Below are positions 23,928-33,107 of a DNA stretch of 64,000 bases, in pieces (position 1 is the first letter of the stretch; each line of letters begins with the position of its first letter). The stretch lies in assembly GCF_006540085.1 (NCBI RefSeq), contig NZ_BJOG01000005.1, positions 62,001 to 126,000 on the forward strand, given 5' to 3'. The notes beneath the pieces were generated by a model that was not told where the DNA came from, searched no databases, and saw only the letters and a program-made list of their open reading frames with translations. The stretch comes from Microbacterium oxydans (lineage in GTDB: Bacteria; Actinomycetota; Actinomycetes; Actinomycetales; Microbacteriaceae). The translations under genes and the position numbers were made by a program.

Positions 23928-24150
23928 CCGCGACATCGACGCGGACCCGCCGCCCGTCAGCGAGTGCGCTGACGAGGGTGCGAAGGGCCTTCGCGGTGCG
24001 GCCGCCGCGCCCGATCACGCGTCCACGATCATCGGGGTGCACACGCACCTCGAGGAGGTCGCCTCGCGGCGATGTGGATTCGTTGATGCGGACATCTTCC
24101 GGGTGATCGACGATCCCCTTGACGATGTGTTCGAGCGCGGCGGCGAGCAC
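23920..24150 (-). CDS. khpA: KH-domain RNA-binding protein
   Basis: A 76-aa single KH domain. The GxxG loop is GRGG in GRVIGRGGRTAKALRTL. It starts at GTG. The gene lies in its usual place between rpsP and rimM. KhpA-type proteins bind RNA, often with KhpB/Jag, and affect translation and cell-envelope growth in other bacteria. Confidence 0.93.
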   Translation of the reverse strand: MLAAALEHIVKGIVDHPEDVRINESTSPRGDLLEVRVHPDDRGRVIGRGGRTAKALRTLVSALADGRRVRVDVADD

Positions 24151-24156
24151 GGCGGA

Positions 24157-24591
24157 TTACTCTGCGTCTGCTGCGGGAGCCTCAGCGGCCTCCGCGTCGG
24201 CCGCGGCGGGAGCCTCCTCAGCAGGAGCCTCCGCCTTCTTCTCGGCCTTGGGCTTGACGACGGACTTCTTGGACGCGTCGATCTCGAAGGGGGCCTTCGG
24301 CTCGGCGACCTTGAGCGTGGACTTCGCGTCCTTGTCGCCCTTGAACTTGCCCCAGTCACCCGTGATCTTGAGGATGGCAGCGACCTGCTCGGTCGGCTGT
24401 GCGCCGACGGAGAGCCAGTACTGCGCACGCTCGGAGTCGACCTCGATGAACGAGGGCTCCTCGGTGGGGTGGTACTTGCCGATCTCCTCGATCACGCGAC
24501 CATCGCGCTTGGTCTTCGAGTCGGCGACGACGATGCGGTAGTACGGCGCGCGGATCTTGCCCAGGCGCTTGAGACGAATCTTGACAGCCAC
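24157..24591 (-). CDS. rpsP: 30S ribosomal protein S16
   Basis: A 144-aa S16 with a long Ala/Glu/Lys-rich tail beyond the about 90-residue core. It starts at GTG 24591 with AGGAGAATC just upstream. [41 protein letters not shown] is canonical. The tail (about 110-144: [16 protein letters not shown]) is typical of actinobacteria. It heads the rpsP-khpA-rimM-trmD operon. Confidence 0.97.
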   Translation of the reverse strand: MAVKIRLKRLGKIRAPYYRIVVADSKTKRDGRVIEEIGKYHPTEEPSFIEVDSERAQYWLSVGAQPTEQVAAILKITGDWGKFKGDKDAKSTLKVAEPKAPFEIDASKKSVVKPKAEKKAEAPAEEAPAAADAEAAEAPAADAE

Positions 24592-24686
24592 GATTCTCCT
24601 GAATTGTGTGGAAGGAAACGAACCGGTCGCCTGGAGAGTGGGGTGCACACCCGGCGGAAGCTCTAATGAGTGTGGACTCCTGCTGG

Positions 24687-24719
24687 ATAGAGGGTCGAGC
24701 AGGTCGTCCGACCCTCTAT
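24687..24719. promoter_or_regulatory. 11-bp inverted repeat before rpsP
   Basis: ATAGAGGGTCG and CGACCCTCTAT form a perfect 11-bp repeat with an 11-base loop, about 95 bases upstream of rpsP and 75 bases upstream of the divergent ligase gene. It could be an rpsP leader hairpin or an operator. Confidence 0.5.
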
Positions 24720-24795
24720 TCTGCCAGATCCGAGGGCCGGGCGCGAAACGTGGCGAAACCCCCGTTGCCGTGTCGCGCCTGCTGCGTGCCAGACT

Positions 24796-25953
24796 GTGCG
24801 GGTGAAACTCGAGTTCGCCTCTTCGGCCCGGTCCACCGTCGGTCTCGAATGGGAGATCATGCTCGCCGATCCGGTGAGCGGTGACCTCGTCGGGCGCGCA
24901 CCCGAACTGCTCGCCGCGCTCGAAGCCGAGAGTGCGGACGAGCGACACACCGTCACGGGCGAGCTGCTCACCAACACGATCGAGGTGACGAGCGGCATCG
25001 GCGACTCCGTTGCGCACGCGGTCGACGACATCGGGAACGCCATCGCGGCGGTCCGCGCGGCGACGGATCCCGCTGGCATCGAGCTGCTGTCGGCGGGAAG
25101 TCACCCGTTCGCACAGTGGTACGACCAGCAGGTGACCGACAAGTCGCGCTACCACACGCTGATCGAGCGCACGCAGTGGTGGGGGCGCAACATGATGATC
25201 TGGGGCATCCACGTGCACATCGGCGTCGAGGATCAGCGCAAGGTCTTCCCCATCATCAACGCCCTCGCGGGGTACCTCCCTCATCTACAGTCGCTCGCCG
25301 CGTCGAGTCCCTACTGGGCGGGAGAGCGGACCGGCTACGCATCGAACCGCGCGCTCGTGTTCCAGCAGCTTCCCACCGCCGGGCTCCCCTGGCCCCTGCA
25401 CGACTGGGCGCAATACGAATCGTATCTCGACGACATGGTGCGCACCGGGGTGATGGCCGATGCCACGGAGGTGCGTTGGGACATCCGTCCCGCTCCGCGC
25501 TGGGGGACCATCGAGGTGCGCGCCTGCGACGGGCTGTCGACGTTGCCCGAGCTCGCCTCGGTCGCCGCGCTCGTGCAGGTCCTGGTCGAGGACTTCTCAC
25601 GTCAGCTCGACGAAGGGAGGACCCTCCCCGAGCTTCCCGCCTGGTTCCACCGCGAGAACAAGTGGAGGGCGGCACGCTACGGGCTCGACGCCCGTGTGAT
25701 CGTGGATGCGACAGGCACACAGCGCCCCGTTCGCGAGCATCTGTCCGAAGCTCTCGAATCACTGGCACCGACCGCTGTCGAACTCGGATGCGGCCGGGAG
25801 TTCGGCGGAATCGCCACGATCCTGGACGGCGGTGCCAGCTACGCGCGTCAGCTCGCCGTCGCCGACGCCGCGGACGGCGACCTCGCAGCGGTCGTGCATC
25901 ATCTGATCAGGGAGTTCCGTTCCGGACCCGAGTCGTCGACCGAAGAGCCGTAG
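24796..25953 (+). CDS. YbdK-type carboxylate-amine (glutamate-cysteine) ligase
   Basis: A 385-aa member of the GCS2/YbdK family. [26 protein letters not shown] is the family's N-terminal motif; [23 protein letters not shown] and EVRACDGL follow in order. YbdK proteins show weak gamma-glutamylcysteine ligase activity; actinobacteria mostly make mycothiol, so the natural substrate is uncertain. The start is GTG at 24796; another GTG at 24802 is equally possible. Confidence 0.86.
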   Translation: MRVKLEFASSARSTVGLEWEIMLADPVSGDLVGRAPELLAALEAESADERHTVTGELLTNTIEVTSGIGDSVAHAVDDIGNAIAAVRAATDPAGIELLSAGSHPFAQWYDQQVTDKSRYHTLIERTQWWGRNMMIWGIHVHIGVEDQRKVFPIINALAGYLPHLQSLAASSPYWAGERTGYASNRALVFQQLPTAGLPWPLHDWAQYESYLDDMVRTGVMADATEVRWDIRPAPRWGTIEVRACDGLSTLPELASVAALVQVLVEDFSRQLDEGRTLPELPAWFHRENKWRAARYGLDARVIVDATGTQRPVREHLSEALESLAPTAVELGCGREFGGIATILDGGASYARQLAVADAADGDLAAVVHHLIREFRSGPESSTEEP

Positions 25954-25985
25954 CTCCCGGCACGCCTGACGGCGGACGCCGCAGT

Positions 25986-26957
25986 TCAGTCCTCGACGAG
26001 GCGCCTCGCGAGTCCCTCGTCCAGGACCACATCGGTGATGAGTCCGGCCGCCAGGGCGGCGCGGAGGCTCACCAGCTTCGGGATGCCGGATACGACGCAC
26101 ACGCGGCGTGGAACCCGACGGAGTCGATCCAGGCCGGGGCCCGTGGCGCGCGCGTTCACCCGGATGTCCCGCCACGACCCGTCGGAGCGGAAGAAGACGG
26201 TGGCGACATCGCCGATCGCATGGTCCTCGCGGAGGCTGCGATAGTCGTCACGTCCGAGGTACCCGCCCACATAGACACGGCTCGGCACCTCGGCAGCGGG
26301 CGAACCGAGGCTGAACACGGCGACATCCATCTTCGCCTGCAGATCGAGCACACGTCGCGTGCTGCGTTCACGCCACATCGCCTCGCGCGTCGCAGGATCG
26401 TCGAAGAACGCGGGCACCGGGAACTGCTGGACCTGCGCGCCGAACGCACTGCCGAATCGCTGCAGGATGTCGCTGGAGTACTCGACGCCCGTGGTCTGGG
26501 TGTTGCCTGCGCCGTTGAGCTGCACGAAGGTCGTGTTGTGGGTCTCCTTCTGGGTGAGTCCACGACTCACAGCGCTGATCGTCGACCCCCACGCGACGCC
26601 GATGACCATGTTCGAATCGACGAATTGCGACAGCAGACGCCCTGCCGTCAGAGCCACGCGCTCGAGGCGCTCGACCTCGCTGAGGATCTCCGGCATCGGC
26701 ACGACGTGCGCGGCCACTCGATGCCGATCCCGGATCCGGTGTTCGAGCATCCCGAGACGCTCGAGCGGCGAGTTGATCCTGATGTCGACCAGTCCGCTCT
26801 CCCGCGCGAAGCTCAGCAGACGTGAGACCGATGATCTCGACGTGCCGAGTTCCTTCGCGATGACCTCCATGGTCTTGTCCTGCATGTAGTAGAGCTGCGC
26901 CGCTGTGAGCGCCGCGATCAGCTTGCTGTCGCGAGATTCCGCGCTTGCACCGGCCAT
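25986..26957 (-). CDS. SorC/DeoR-type transcriptional regulator, likely of glycerol genes
   Basis: A 323-aa SorC-family regulator. An N-terminal HTH (about 15-60: LYYMQDKTMEVIAKELGTSRSSVSRLLSFARESGLV) is followed by a sugar-binding domain with VIGVAWGSTISAV, VQLNGAGNT and VYVGGYLGRDDY. The ATG at 26957 has GAGGAGG upstream. It is divergent from glpD, with a perfect palindrome between them. Sugar-phosphate ligands are usual for this family; glycerol-3-phosphate is the natural guess here. Confidence 0.88.
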   Translation of the reverse strand: MAGASAESRDSKLIAALTAAQLYYMQDKTMEVIAKELGTSRSSVSRLLSFARESGLVDIRINSPLERLGMLEHRIRDRHRVAAHVVPMPEILSEVERLERVALTAGRLLSQFVDSNMVIGVAWGSTISAVSRGLTQKETHNTTFVQLNGAGNTQTTGVEYSSDILQRFGSAFGAQVQQFPVPAFFDDPATREAMWRERSTRRVLDLQAKMDVAVFSLGSPAAEVPSRVYVGGYLGRDDYRSLREDHAIGDVATVFFRSDGSWRDIRVNARATGPGLDRLRRVPRRVCVVSGIPKLVSLRAALAAGLITDVVLDEGLARRLVED

Positions 26958-26981
26958 GACGTCCTCCTCAGCTTCGATCCT

Positions 26982-26995
26982 TGCACATATGTGCA
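26982..26995. promoter_or_regulatory. Perfect 14-bp palindrome, candidate operator for the SorC regulator
   Basis: TGCACATATGTGCA, 24 bases from the regulator start and 64 bases before glpD. A perfect palindrome in a divergent regulator-target gap is the normal place for an autoregulatory operator controlling both genes. Confidence 0.7.
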
Positions 26996-27059
26996 GTGGG
27001 CTTGCGCGGGATGTCACACAGGTCGATGCTGGTGGCAAGCAAGGAAGAGAGGGTCGACG

Positions 27060-28769
27060 ATGATCGATTCGACACACTCGTCGGCGGAGCGCGCGGAGAT
27101 TCGCGCTGTCCGCGAATCCGGGCGCACGAGCGTCCTCGTCATCGGCGGCGGGATCAACGGAATCTCCACGTTCCGCGACCTGGCGCTGCAGGGAGTCGAC
27201 GTCGTGCTCGTCGAACGAGGGGACTTCGCCTCCGGCGCCTCCTCCGCGTCGAGCCACATGATCCACGGCGGCATCCGCTACCTCGAGAACGGCGAGTTCC
27301 GACTCGTCCGCGAATCCGTGGAGGAGCGCAACGGTCTTCTGAAGATCGCCCCTCACTACGTGAAGCCGCTCGAGACGACCATCCCGATCTACTCGACCTT
27401 CTCGGGCATCCTCTCCGCGCCGTTGCGCTTCCTCACGCACAAGAGCGGCAAGCCGCAGGAGCGCGGAGCCTTCCTCATCAAGATCGGGCTGACGATCTAC
27501 GACACCTTCTCGCGCGATGGTGGCACCGTTCCTCGGCACCGTTTCCTCGGCCGCAAGAAGTCGCTCGCCGAGCTGCCTTCTCTCGACCCCAAGATCAAGT
27601 ACACCGCGACCTACTACGACGCCTCGATGCACGACCCCGAGCGCCTGGCTCTGGACGTGCTCCAGGACGGACGATCCGCCCACCCGAGCGCGCACGCGCT
27701 GAACTACGTCGAAGCCGTCTCTCGTGACGGCGACAAGGTCGTGCTCCGCGACCGTGAGAGCGGCACGGAGTTCTCCGTGCAGGCCGATGTCGTCGTGAAC
27801 GCATCGGGTCCCTGGACCGACCTCACGAACGATGCCCTCGGCACCGAGACGAGGTTCATGGGAGGAACCAAGGGCTCGCACATCGTGCTCGACCACCCCG
27901 AACTGCTCGAGGCGACCCGCGGACGCGAGATCTTCTTCGAGCACTCCGACGGTCGCATCGTCCTCATCTACCCCCTCAAGGGACGCGTTCTCGTCGGCAC
28001 CACCGACATCGATGCCGATCCACGCGAAGTGGCCGTGTGCACCGAGGAGGAGGTCGACTACTTCTTCGATCTCATCCACCACGTGTTCCCCACCATTCCG
28101 GTGTCGCGCGAGCAGATCGTCTACAAGTTCTCGGGAATCCGTCCCCTGCCTCGTCACGAGGACACGGCCCCCGGGTTCGTCTCCCGCGACTACCGCGTCG
28201 AGGTCGACCAGAAGGGCGCCGTGCCGCTTGTGAGCCTCGTCGGCGGCAAGTGGACCACGTTCCGCGCACTCGGCGAGTCCCTCTCCGACACGGTGCTCGG
28301 CCTGATCGATCGCACCAGGACGGTCTCGACGGCAGGGCGCGCGATCGGCGGTGGGCGCGAGTTCCCCCGCACCGAGAAGGCCAAGCGCATCTGGTTCCAG
28401 GAGAACCTTCCCGGCGCCGGCGCACGTGCCGATCAGCTGCTGGCCCGATACGGTACCCGCGCGGCACAGGTCTGGGAGTTCGTCGAGCAGGGTGCGGACG
28501 CGCCACTCGCCGGCGGTGACCTCTCCACGCGTGAACTCGAGTGGATGGTGCAGAACGAGCTGGTGACCCGCCTGGAGGATGTCATCCTGCGTCGCACCAG
28601 CATCGCGTTCACCGGCGGGGCGACCGCCGAGGTTCTTGACGAGATCGCCGATGCCCTCGCGCCGATGCTCGGCTGGGACCGAGCGCGCCACGATGCCGAG
28701 GTCGAGCAGACCCGCGAACTGTTGAACGAACGTCACGGACTCGATATCCCGTCCCGCGCCCGCGGCTGA
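27060..28769 (+). CDS. glpD: Aerobic glycerol-3-phosphate dehydrogenase
   Basis: A 569-aa FAD enzyme oxidising glycerol-3-phosphate to dihydroxyacetone phosphate and passing electrons to quinones at the membrane. The dinucleotide-binding motif is VLVIGGGINGISTFRDLALQG (about 28-48), followed by RGDFASGASSASSHMIHGGIRYLENG. The C-terminal DAO_C domain ends near LGWDRARHDAEVEQTREL. The ATG at 27060 was chosen over a non-homologous upstream start. It heads glpD-glpF-glpK. Confidence 0.95.
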   Translation: MIDSTHSSAERAEIRAVRESGRTSVLVIGGGINGISTFRDLALQGVDVVLVERGDFASGASSASSHMIHGGIRYLENGEFRLVRESVEERNGLLKIAPHYVKPLETTIPIYSTFSGILSAPLRFLTHKSGKPQERGAFLIKIGLTIYDTFSRDGGTVPRHRFLGRKKSLAELPSLDPKIKYTATYYDASMHDPERLALDVLQDGRSAHPSAHALNYVEAVSRDGDKVVLRDRESGTEFSVQADVVVNASGPWTDLTNDALGTETRFMGGTKGSHIVLDHPELLEATRGREIFFEHSDGRIVLIYPLKGRVLVGTTDIDADPREVAVCTEEEVDYFFDLIHHVFPTIPVSREQIVYKFSGIRPLPRHEDTAPGFVSRDYRVEVDQKGAVPLVSLVGGKWTTFRALGESLSDTVLGLIDRTRTVSTAGRAIGGGREFPRTEKAKRIWFQENLPGAGARADQLLARYGTRAAQVWEFVEQGADAPLAGGDLSTRELEWMVQNELVTRLEDVILRRTSIAFTGGATAEVLDEIADALAPMLGWDRARHDAEVEQTRELLNERHGLDIPSRARG

Positions 28770-28814
28770 CGGGGTCTCGGACTGCCGCCCTCCTCGCGGT
28801 GCAACTCCCATAAA

Positions 28815-28840
28815 GTGTCGGGGCAGAGGGGCCCCGACAC
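28815..28840. terminator. Hairpin between glpD and glpF
   Basis: GTGTCGGGGC, loop AGAGGG, then GCCCCGACAC: a 10-bp perfect stem just upstream of the glpF ribosome site. It could be a partial terminator or an mRNA-processing hairpin setting the ratio between glpD and glpF/glpK. Confidence 0.6.
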
Positions 28841-28861
28841 ACAAGAAAGGTCAAAGAAGAC

Positions 28862-29614
28862 ATGGCTGATGTGAATCTCGGTCTCTACTTCCTCTCCGAA
28901 CTGGTAGGAACAGCGATGCTGGTCCTGCTCGGATGTGGTGTCGTCGCCAACGTCGCGCTCGCGAAGAACAAAGGCTTCGGCGGCGGCTTCCTGATGGTCA
29001 ACTGGGGATGGGGTCTGGCGGTCTTCGCCGGTGTGCTCGTCTCCGCGTACTCCGGTGCCATCCTCAACCCGGCCGTCGGCATCGGACTGCTGATCTCCGG
29101 CACGATCGACTTCCCGATGTTCCTCGTCGCCACCGCGGCGGAGCTCGTCGGTGCGATCATCGGTGCGATCGTCGTGTGGCTCGCCTACAAGCAGCACTTC
29201 GACGAGGAGCCGGAGGCCGCCAACAAGCTGGGCGTCTTCTCGACCGGCCCCGCGATCCGCTCCTACGGATGGAACCTGGTCACCGAGATCATCGGCACCT
29301 TCGTGCTGGTCTTCGTGATCCTCGCGTTCGCGGACTACGGCGACATCGAGGTGGGAACCCCCGGAGGCCTCGGACCGCTCACGGCCCTCCCCGTCGCTCT
29401 GCTCGTCGTCGCTATCGGTGCCTCGCTCGGTGGCCCGACCGGTTACGCGATCAACCCTGCCCGCGACCTCGGTCCGCGTATCGCGCACGCGATCCTCCCG
29501 ATCAAGGGCAAGGGTTCCAGCGACTGGTCCTACTCCTGGGTCCCGGTGGTCGGTCCGCTGATCGGTGGCGCGATCGCCGCTGCCGCAGCGCCCGTCCTGC
29601 TGCACCTCGCCTGA
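28862..29614 (+). CDS. glpF: Glycerol uptake facilitator (aquaglyceroporin)
   Basis: A 250-aa MIP channel with six membrane segments. The two pore motifs are [12 protein letters not shown] and [13 protein letters not shown]; the Asp after the second NPAR is typical of glycerol facilitators rather than water-only aquaporins. It brings glycerol to GlpK and lies 26 bases upstream of glpK. Confidence 0.95.
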   Translation: MADVNLGLYFLSELVGTAMLVLLGCGVVANVALAKNKGFGGGFLMVNWGWGLAVFAGVLVSAYSGAILNPAVGIGLLISGTIDFPMFLVATAAELVGAIIGAIVVWLAYKQHFDEEPEAANKLGVFSTGPAIRSYGWNLVTEIIGTFVLVFVILAFADYGDIEVGTPGGLGPLTALPVALLVVAIGASLGGPTGYAINPARDLGPRIAHAILPIKGKGSSDWSYSWVPVVGPLIGGAIAAAAAPVLLHLA

Positions 29615-29640
29615 ACGACCTGAATTCAAAGGAGAACAAC

Positions 29641-31155
29641 ATGGCTGACTACATCCTCGCCATCGACCAGGGAACGACTTCGAGCCGCGCGATCATCTTC
29701 GACAAGAAGGGCAGCATCATCGCGACGGGCCAGAAGGAGCACGAGCAGATCCTGCCGAAGGCCGGCTGGGTCGAGCACGACGCCTCGGAGATCTGGCGCA
29801 ACGTCCAGGAGGTCATCGGGCTCGCCCTGAGCCGCGCCGACCTGACGCGCCACGACATCGCGGCCGTCGGCATCACCAACCAGCGCGAGACCGCGGTGGT
29901 CTGGGACAAGACCACCGGCAAGCCCGCCTACAACGCGATCGTGTGGCAGGACACCCGCACGCAGGCGATCGTCGATCGTCTCGCGGCGGACGGCGGCGTG
30001 GAGCGGTTCAAGCCCGTCGTCGGGCTCCCCCTGGCGACCTACTTCTCGGGAACCAAGATCGCCTGGATCCTCGAGAACGTCGACGGCGCTCGCGAGAAGG
30101 CGGAGGCCGGCGACCTGATCTTCGGAACGACCGACAGCTGGGTCCTCTGGAACCTGACCGGCGGCGTCGACGGCGGTGTGCACGTGACGGACGTGACGAA
30201 CGCATCGCGCACGATGTTCATGGATCTCGAGACGCTCGAGTGGCGCGACGACATCCTCGAGGCCTTCGGTGTGCCGCGATCGATGATGCCGGAGATCCGC
30301 TCGTCCTCCGAGGTCTATGGGGCGGCCGAGGACTCCTCGCTGCTGCGTGAGACCCCGATCGCCGGCATCCTGGGCGACCAGCAGGCCGCGACGTTCGGGC
30401 AGGCCGCCTTCCAGAAGGGCGAGAGCAAGAACACCTACGGCACGGGCTGCTTCCTCATCTTCAACACGGGCGAGGAGATCGTCCACTCGAAGAACGGGCT
30501 GCTCACGACCGTCGGCTACAAGCTCGGCGACCAGCCGACGCACTATGCGCTGGAGGGCTCCATCGCCGTCACCGGATCCCTGATCCAGTGGCTGCGCGAC
30601 CAGCTCGGCATCATCTCCTCTGCCCCTGAGGTGGAAGAGCTGGCCGACAAGGTCGAGGACAACGGCGGCGTGTACATCGTGCCCGCCTTCTCCGGTCTGT
30701 TCGCACCGTACTGGCGTCCTGACGCCCGAGGCGCGATCGTCGGGCTCACCCGTTACGCGAACAAGAACCACATCGCTCGCGCAGCGCTCGAGGCCGTCGC
30801 CTTCCAGACGCGCGACGTGCTCGACGCCGTGAATGCGGACGCCGGTGTGGACCTCACCGAGCTCAAGGTCGACGGCGGCATGGTCGCGAATGACGCGCTC
30901 ATGCAGTTCCAGGCGGATGTCCTCGGCGTGCCGGTGGTGCGTCCGGTCGTCGCGGAGACCACGGCCCTCGGTGCCGCTTATGCGGCAGGCCTCGCAGTCG
31001 GGTTCTGGAACGGGCTCGACGACCTCTCCGCCAACTGGCAGGAGGACAAGCGCTGGGAGCCGTCGATGGACGAAGCAGAGCGCGACCGTCAGCTGCGGCT
31101 GTGGCGCAAGGCCGTCACGAAGTCGATGGACTGGGTCGACGACGACGTGAAGTGA
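29641..31155 (+). CDS. glpK: Glycerol kinase
   Basis: A 504-aa FGGY kinase phosphorylating glycerol with [24 protein letters not shown] is the N-terminal phosphate-binding motif, and later FGGY motifs include [27 protein letters not shown] and [23 protein letters not shown]. The ATG at 29641 has AAAGGAG upstream. Substrate from GlpF; product to GlpD. Confidence 0.97.
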   Translation: MADYILAIDQGTTSSRAIIFDKKGSIIATGQKEHEQILPKAGWVEHDASEIWRNVQEVIGLALSRADLTRHDIAAVGITNQRETAVVWDKTTGKPAYNAIVWQDTRTQAIVDRLAADGGVERFKPVVGLPLATYFSGTKIAWILENVDGAREKAEAGDLIFGTTDSWVLWNLTGGVDGGVHVTDVTNASRTMFMDLETLEWRDDILEAFGVPRSMMPEIRSSSEVYGAAEDSSLLRETPIAGILGDQQAATFGQAAFQKGESKNTYGTGCFLIFNTGEEIVHSKNGLLTTVGYKLGDQPTHYALEGSIAVTGSLIQWLRDQLGIISSAPEVEELADKVEDNGGVYIVPAFSGLFAPYWRPDARGAIVGLTRYANKNHIARAALEAVAFQTRDVLDAVNADAGVDLTELKVDGGMVANDALMQFQADVLGVPVVRPVVAETTALGAAYAAGLAVGFWNGLDDLSANWQEDKRWEPSMDEAERDRQLRLWRKAVTKSMDWVDDDVK

Positions 31156-31170
31156 TCTGACACGAAGGCG

Positions 31171-31204
31171 AAGCGGGTTCGGAGCTCATGCTCCGGACCC
31201 GCTT
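31171..31204. terminator. Bidirectional terminator after glpK and lysR
   Basis: AAGCGGGTTCGGAGC, loop TCAT, GCTCCGGACCCGCTT: a 15-bp stem with one mismatch (a G-U pair in one direction). It separates the convergent glpK and lysR genes and contains the lysR stop codon. Confidence 0.8.
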
Positions 31205-32109
31205 CTCCATGCGCTGTCCGAGCTCTCCCAGCTCGACGTGACGGCTTCCACGACACCGACGAACGCGCGAGCGACGTTCCTCGGTGCCGCCGTATCCCAG
31301 GCGAGGTACTCGACCCGCACCGGGCCACCGCGCACTGTCGAGATGGACACGTCGAACGCGGAGCGCTGGACGGTTCCCGGCGCCAGCAAGGTCACCGCCA
31401 ATCCCGCCTCCACCAAGCCGAGGATGAGGGTCGCGGAGTCGGCTTCGAAAGCCACATCGCGCGTGAGATCGGCCGCGTGGAATGCCGCGTCACTCTGGGC
31501 TCGTCCCGAAGTCGCGACGGGGAAGTCCGCGAACGTCATCCCCGCGAGGTCCTCCAGTGCGATGTCGCTCCTGTGCGCGAGCTCGTGCCCTCGAGGGAAG
31601 ACGGCGACGAGCCGCTCACGAGAGAGAACACGGGACGCCACTCCCAGAGGTTCAACGCCTTCGCGCAGGCCCAGCAGGGCGACATCGAGCTCATCGTGCC
31701 GGAGCCTGCGCATCAGGACATCACTGTTCCCGACCTGCAGTTCCACCCGCACGTCCGGGTACGCCGCACGGTAGGCGACGAGCACGGCCGGCACGTCGAC
31801 GGCGGTCACCGTAGGGATGACACCGACCCGAAGCGTCCCCTCGACGACACCGTCTACCGCGGCCGCATCCTCTCTGGCTCTTTCAGCAGCTCGGAGGGCA
31901 GCGCGCGCATGACCGAGGAATGCCTCGCCCGCCTCGCTCAGGCGCACCTGGCGACTGGAGCGAACGAACAAGCGCCGGCCGAGTTCGCGTTCGAGTGAGG
32001 CGACCTGATGGCTCAGCGCGGACTGCGTCACGAAGCATCGCTCGGCGGCGCGGGTGAAGCTCAGGGTGTCGGCGACTTCCACGACGTACCGCAATTGTTG
32101 GAGTTCCAC
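31186..32109 (-). CDS. LysR-family transcriptional regulator
   Basis: A 307-aa LysR protein. The N-terminal HTH (MELQQLRYVVEVADTLSFTRAAERCFVTQSALSHQVASLERELG) is canonical, followed by the inducer-binding domain from about residue 90. It is divergent from the EamA transporter gene and probably controls it. The inducer is unknown. Confidence 0.93.
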   Translation of the reverse strand: MELQQLRYVVEVADTLSFTRAAERCFVTQSALSHQVASLERELGRRLFVRSSRQVRLSEAGEAFLGHARAALRAAERAREDAAAVDGVVEGTLRVGVIPTVTAVDVPAVLVAYRAAYPDVRVELQVGNSDVLMRRLRHDELDVALLGLREGVEPLGVASRVLSRERLVAVFPRGHELAHRSDIALEDLAGMTFADFPVATSGRAQSDAAFHAADLTRDVAFEADSATLILGLVEAGLAVTLLAPGTVQRSAFDVSISTVRGGPVRVEYLAWDTAAPRNVARAFVGVVEAVTSSWESSDSAWRSGSGA

Positions 32110-32186
32110 GATTCATGATCTCTCTTCATGCGTGATGGTGCAATTATGCGTTGGACTCATCGGTTCCATGGTCGCAGGCTGAAGGC

Positions 32187-33101
32187 ATGAACCGCATGAC
32201 GCTCGTGCTGACCACTGCTCTTGCTCCCATCGCCTGGGGCACCACCTACCTCGTGACCACCGAACTGCTTCCGGCCGGGCACCCGCTGTTCGCGGGTCTG
32301 CTCCGCTCACTCCCTGCGGGTCTTCTCGCGGTCGCCATCAGTCGGCGGTTTCCGTCAGGGTCGTGGTGGTGGAAGTCCTTCGCCCTCGGCGCGCTCAACA
32401 TCGGCGCTTTCTTCCCTCTGCTGTTCCTGGCCGCGGAGCGGCTTCCCGGCGGCGTCGCCGCCGCCGTCGCCGGAGCGCAGCCACTCATCGTCCTGGCTCT
32501 CGGAGCGCTCGTCCTACACGAGCGCATCCGGCCGATCACGGCCGCAGCGGCTCTCGTGGGCGCGGGAGGCGTCGCTCTGGTCGTGCTCGGCCCGGCCGCC
32601 GAACTCGATCTCTGGGGCGTTCTCGCTGCGCTCGGCGGTGTCACAGCGACGGGTGTGGGCATGATCCTCACCAAACGCTGGGGTCGCCCCGTCGGGGTGG
32701 GGCCCGTGTCCTACGCGGGCTGGCAGCTCAGCGCGGGCGGCATGCTGCTGCTACCGGTCACTCTGATGGTCGAGGGCGTGCCTCGGGAGATCGACGGCAA
32801 TGCCGCTCTCGGCTACCTGTGGCTCGCCACCGCCGGGGGAATCATCGCGTACACGCTCTGGTTCCGAGGCGTCCAGCAGCTGCCGGTCGTCGCGCCGGGG
32901 CTCCTTGCACTCCTGTCCCCCATCGTCGCGACACTTCTGGGGTTGGTGGTCGCCGGTGAGCGTTTCACCGCGCCTCAGGCGATCGGATTCGTGCTCACGC
33001 TCGGCGCGCTCGTCCTGGGGCAGTTCGTCACGCGTCCGAAGCCGAGCTCAGACCGACGTGCCGAGGAGACACTCGGCGAAGCGCTCTCGGCGCCGCGCTG
33101 A
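32187..33101 (+). CDS. EamA-family (DMT) transporter
   Basis: A 304-aa ten-helix drug/metabolite transporter, with two EamA repeats (about 6-135 and 150-285). MNRMTLVLTTALAPIAWGTTYLVTTELLP is the N-terminal helix; a mirrored segment QLPVVAPGLLALLSPIVATLLGLVVAGERF is near the end. Such proteins export amino acids or small metabolites. The start at 32187 is 77 bases from lysR. Confidence 0.9.
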   Translation: MNRMTLVLTTALAPIAWGTTYLVTTELLPAGHPLFAGLLRSLPAGLLAVAISRRFPSGSWWWKSFALGALNIGAFFPLLFLAAERLPGGVAAAVAGAQPLIVLALGALVLHERIRPITAAAALVGAGGVALVVLGPAAELDLWGVLAALGGVTATGVGMILTKRWGRPVGVGPVSYAGWQLSAGGMLLLPVTLMVEGVPREIDGNAALGYLWLATAGGIIAYTLWFRGVQQLPVVAPGLLALLSPIVATLLGLVVAGERFTAPQAIGFVLTLGALVLGQFVTRPKPSSDRRAEETLGEALSAPR

Positions 33102-33107
33102 GTGCAC

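Noticed and set aside
25986..28844. Very long minus-strand frame reading through the glpD region
   Set aside because: Only the SorC-type part (25986-26957) is real; the rest is antisense to glpD.
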